Shown here piece by piece: positions 61,373-64,000 of a DNA stretch of 64,000 nt. This stretch comes from Bacteroidales bacterium (GTDB taxonomy: Bacteria; Bacteroidota; Bacteroidia; Bacteroidales; UBA932). The position numbers were made by a program, and so were the translations under genes. The notes beneath the pieces were generated by a model. That model made no database searches, was not told where the DNA came from, and saw only the letters and a program-made list of their open reading frames with translations. How positions within the stretch are numbered: the stretch's first letter is position 1; every line of letters starts with the position of its first letter. Location of the stretch: contig JAFSBV010000001.1 of NCBI GenBank assembly GCA_017437125.1, positions 1 through 64,000 of the forward strand. Reading direction: 5' to 3'.

Positions 61373-63181
61373 ATGCAGGAAATCAGAAACATAGCGATCA
61401 TCGCCCATGTCGATCATGGTAAGACCACTCTTGTGGACAGGATGATCTATCAGGCGCGTCAGGCACGCGAGCAGGAGAAGCTGGGAGAGCTGATCCTTGA
61501 CAACAATGACCTCGAACGGGAAAGAGGAATCACCATTCTGGCAAAGAACGTATCGGTAATATATAAAGGAGTGAAGATCAATGTCATCGACACTCCGGGC
61601 CATAGTGACTTCGGAGGTGAGGTGGAGCGTGTGCTCAACATGGCAGATGGCGTGATTCTTCTTGTTGATGCATTCGAGGGATGTATGCCGCAGACACGAT
61701 TCGTTCTTCAGAAAGCAATAGAGATGGGCAAGAAGCCTGTTCTCGTCATCAATAAGGTTGACAAGCTTAACTGCCGCCCTGAGGAAGTGCAGGAGGAGGT
61801 GTTCGACCTTATGTTCTCTCTTGGAGCAACAGAGGACCAGCTGGACTTCAGAACTGTTTACGGAAGTGCAAAGCAGGGATGGATGTCTTATGACTGGAAG
61901 GAGCAGACAAATGACATCACTCCTCTTCTGGATACGATTCTTGAAGTCATTCCGGCTCCGGAAGTTGTCGAGGGAACCCCTCAGATGCTGATTTCTTCTT
62001 TGGAGTATTCTCCATATGTGGGCCGTATCGCGGTCGGAAGAGTGACCCGAGGCAGCCTCTCTGCAGGTATGAACATAACCCTCTGCAAGAGATATGACAT
62101 ACAGCAGAAGCAGAAGATCAAGGAGCTTATGGTGTTCGACGGGCTTGGAAAGGCCAAGGTCGATGAGGTGAAATGTGGAGATATATGTGCTGTCGTGGGA
62201 CTTGAGGGCTTTGAGATCGGTGATACCATCGCTGACTTCGAGAATCCTGAGGCGCTTCCTCCTATCGAGGTCGATGAGCCTACCATGAGTATGCTTTTCT
62301 GCATCAACAATTCGCCTTTCTTCGGAAAGGAGGGCAAGTTCGTCACATCAAGGCATCTCAAGGAGCGTCTTGAGAAAGAGCTTGAGAAGAACCTTGCGCT
62401 CAGAGTGAAGCCGGGTCCAAATGCCGATTCCTTCATCGTTTATGGTCGTGGCGTGCTTCATCTTTCAGTTCTTATCGAGACCATGAGAAGAGAGGGCTTC
62501 GAACTTCAGGTCGGACAGCCTAAGGTGCTCGACAAGGTGATCGGAGGCCAGCGTTGTGAGCCTATAGAGATGCTTACAATCGATCTTCCCGAGGAGTTTG
62601 TCGGAAGGGCGATCGAGATGGTGACCCGCAGAAAGGGTGCCCTGATCCAGATGGAAGGCAGGGGAGACAGGACTCATCTGGAGTTCGATATCCCGTCACG
62701 CGGACTCATGGGACTCAGAAGCAACCTTCTTACCGCAACACAGGGTGAGGCTGTCGTAGCTCACCGTCTTAAAGGATATGAACCTTATAAGGGAGATATC
62801 GAGCGTCGTACGAACGGTTCGCTGGTGTCTCTCGAGACAGGTCTTTCCGTGGCATATTCGATGGACAAGCTTCAGGACAGAGGACGTTTCTTCATCGAGC
62901 CGGGAGTCGAGATATATGAAGGCCAGGTGGTCGGAGAGCATACGCGTGACCGCGACCTGAACATCAATATATGCAAGACCAAGAAGCTTACGAACATGCG
63001 CGCATCCGGAAGTGACGACAAGGTAATGCTTCCACCGCCTGTGGTATTCTCTCTTGAGGAAGCTCTTGAGTATATTCAGGAGGATGAACTTGTGGAGGTT
63101 ACACCTAAGTCTATGAGACTCAGGAAGATAATACTTAATGAACTTGAGCGTAAGAGAAAAAGTTCGGATATAAATTGCTAA
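61373..63181 (+). CDS. typA: Translational GTPase TypA/BipA
   Basis: A 602-residue ribosome-associated GTPase that helps 50S assembly and stress or cold adaptation. G1 is [15 protein letters not shown]3 [12 protein letters not shown] and G4 NKVDK. EF-G-like domains II, III and V follow, then the TypA-specific C-terminal domain. Length and motifs are standard. It is followed by yceD and rpmF in the same direction. Confidence 0.97.
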   Translation: MQEIRNIAIIAHVDHGKTTLVDRMIYQARQAREQEKLGELILDNNDLERERGITILAKNVSVIYKGVKINVIDTPGHSDFGGEVERVLNMADGVILLVDAFEGCMPQTRFVLQKAIEMGKKPVLVINKVDKLNCRPEEVQEEVFDLMFSLGATEDQLDFRTVYGSAKQGWMSYDWKEQTNDITPLLDTILEVIPAPEVVEGTPQMLISSLEYSPYVGRIAVGRVTRGSLSAGMNITLCKRYDIQQKQKIKELMVFDGLGKAKVDEVKCGDICAVVGLEGFEIGDTIADFENPEALPPIEVDEPTMSMLFCINNSPFFGKEGKFVTSRHLKERLEKELEKNLALRVKPGPNADSFIVYGRGVLHLSVLIETMRREGFELQVGQPKVLDKVIGGQRCEPIEMLTIDLPEEFVGRAIEMVTRRKGALIQMEGRGDRTHLEFDIPSRGLMGLRSNLLTATQGEAVVAHRLKGYEPYKGDIERRTNGSLVSLETGLSVAYSMDKLQDRGRFFIEPGVEIYEGQVVGEHTRDRDLNINICKTKKLTNMRASGSDDKVMLPPPVVFSLEEALEYIQEDELVEVTPKSMRLRKIILNELERKRKSSDINC

Positions 63182-63197
63182 TAAAAAAAGTTTTTGT

Positions 63198-63205
63198 TAC
63201 CTTTG
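63198..63205 (+). promoter_or_regulatory. -7 promoter box for yceD-rpmF
   Basis: TACCTTTG, a full consensus match 27 nt before the ATG at 63233. Confidence 0.65.
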
Positions 63206-63232
63206 CGGGCTCAAATCTGTTTATGGGTCAAT

Positions 63233-63760
63233 ATGAACGATAAATTTATCATACCTTTAAATGGATTGGCTGCCGGAGAAAGCAGATTTTCCTGGCATGC
63301 CGGGAAGGAGTTCTTCGAAGCTTTCGGCAATGAGGAAATCCTTGACGCTGACCTTGATGCATCTGTTGTCGTCGAAAAGTCAGGCCGTTATCTTGGAGTC
63401 GATTGCGAGATCGACGGATCGGTTACGGTAGAGTGCGACAGGTGTATGGAGGATCTTCTGATGCCCGTTTCGACAGACGTGCTTCTCAGTGTGAAGTACG
63501 GTGACGAAGAGCCGTCGGAGGATCATCAGGAAGGTGAAAGGGAGATCGTCTTTGTGCCGGAGGGAGATGCTGAGTTTGACATGAGTCAGATAATATATGA
63601 CTATGTCTGTCTCTCGCTTCCGATGCAGCGCCATCATGATGAGGGCGGTTGCAATCCTGAGGCGGTAAGGCATCTTGCTTCGGGTGAGCCCGGTGATAAC
63701 GGTGAAGCGGATCAGGACAGTCCTTTCGCCGCATTGAAGGATTTGATGAAAAACAAATAA
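63233..63760 (+). CDS. YceD-family protein (DUF177)
   Basis: A 175-residue DUF177/YceD protein. The family pattern VECDRCMEDLLMPVSTDVLL with two cysteines, and a later acidic stretch ending in the ICLSLPMQxxH-like YVCLSLPMQRHHDEGGCNP, are present. Members are nearly always encoded next to rpmF and are implicated in 23S rRNA or ribosome metabolism, but no molecular activity is settled. The ATG at 63233 is chosen because the upstream frame overlaps the promoter. It precedes rpmF by 16 nt. Confidence 0.9.
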   Translation: MNDKFIIPLNGLAAGESRFSWHAGKEFFEAFGNEEILDADLDASVVVEKSGRYLGVDCEIDGSVTVECDRCMEDLLMPVSTDVLLSVKYGDEEPSEDHQEGEREIVFVPEGDAEFDMSQIIYDYVCLSLPMQRHHDEGGCNPEAVRHLASGEPGDNGEADQDSPFAALKDLMKNK

Positions 63761-63776
63761 TTAAAAATATAGAACA

Positions 63777-63959
63777 ATGGCACATCCAAAACACAAAGTC
63801 TCTAAGCAGAGACGTGACAAGAGAAGAACACATGACGTGGCTGTAGTTCCTACACTCGCTACATGTTCAAACTGCGGTGCTACTATCATGTACCACAGAG
63901 TATGTCCTGAGTGCGGCTATTACAGAGGCCGTCAGATCATTGAGAAGAAGGCTGAATAG
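63777..63959 (+). CDS. rpmF: 50S ribosomal protein L32
   Basis: A 60-residue L32. It begins MAHPKHKVSKQRRDKRRTH and keeps a zinc ribbon of C-x2-C and C-x2-C type (CSNCGATIMYHRVCPECG). This is the zinc-bound form; some bacteria hold a second, cysteine-free copy for zinc starvation. It is cotranscribed with yceD. Confidence 0.97.
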   Translation: MAHPKHKVSKQRRDKRRTHDVAVVPTLATCSNCGATIMYHRVCPECGYYRGRQIIEKKAE

Positions 63960-63975
63960 TCTTCTTTTTGCTATG

Positions 63976-64000
63976 GCCCTGTAGTTCAACGGATAGAATG
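63976..64000 (+). tRNA. 5' end of a tRNA gene cut by the window edge (possibly tRNA-Arg)
   Basis: The last 25 bases show an acceptor 5' strand (GCCCTGT), A/G at the usual junction, and a D-arm of the type AGTTCAACGGATAGAAT. The anticodon lies outside the window. The D-arm sequence resembles Bacteroidetes tRNA-Arg, but the isotype is a guess. Confidence 0.65.

Overview
This window comes from a member of the Bacteroidales, probably a gut-type lineage of moderate GC. The genus cannot be fixed from sequence alone. The evidence is the gene content (fimbrillin-like, BACON-domain and DUF4837 lipoproteins, a Wzi-family barrel, a long-form MraY, the mraZ-to-ftsZ order) and the many upstream boxes of the form TAnnTTTG, the -7 element of the Bacteroidetes primary sigma factor. 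Almost everything is intact chromosomal housekeeping sequence. There is no rRNA, CRISPR array, phage or insertion sequence.

Layout. 1-8260: a surface-protein locus with a 47-residue peptide gene and a fimbrillin-like lipoprotein on the minus strand, then an OmpA-type peptidoglycan-binding protein and a giant coiled-coil lipoprotein on the plus strand. The two large lipoproteins share a C-terminal module of about 570-600 residues. 8381-17576: histidine degradation (hutI, hutH, hutU and fused ftcD), interrupted by a Wzi-family outer-membrane protein and a Stealth-family sugar-phosphate transferase. 17731-20566: pnp and rpsO. 20750-22741: a YgjP-like metallopeptidase and a MATE exporter. 22845-25888: truB, rpiB and gltX with their own promoter. 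25931-41404: the complete division and cell-wall cluster mraZ, rsmH, ftsL, ftsI, murE, mraY, murD, ftsW, murG, murC, ftsQ, ftsA, ftsZ, preceded by a four-unit MraZ operator. 41542-46504: M23 peptidase, lipoprotein nitroreductase, glyA, a SpoU methyltransferase and a DUF819 membrane protein. 46676-51395: groES-groEL, an outer-membrane protein and a BACON lipoprotein. 51485-56336: rpsT, tRNA-Glu and a DUF4837-rseP-dxr-M23 envelope operon. 56366-59785: ruvX, def, a phosphohexomutase and an M23/LysM protein. 59910-64000: a GMP synthase with a degenerate glutaminase domain, typA, yceD, rpmF and the start of a tRNA.

The main novelty is a family of palindromic elements. Two copies have exactly the same 29+57+29 bp architecture and lie in frame inside hutI (9438-9552) and truB (23110-23224). 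They are in opposite orientation relative to the gene, so the same DNA encodes two unrelated peptides. A third, divergent copy (9723-9831) fills the hutI-hutH spacer. The arms are perfectly or almost perfectly self-complementary at each locus but differ between loci. The 57-nt core is conserved, and differences inside two predicted hairpins are compensatory. This points to a structured, mobile or recently mobile element tolerated inside essential proteins. No mobilising enzyme is encoded here.

Other points for follow-up: the paired surface lipoproteins with a shared C-terminal module ending in H-x2-C-x3-H; the GMP synthase lacking its glutaminase nucleophile; the MraZ box; a Stealth/Wzi pair inside the hut region; promoters so close to start codons that leaderless transcripts are implied; and a three-copy hairpin between guaA and its convergent neighbour.
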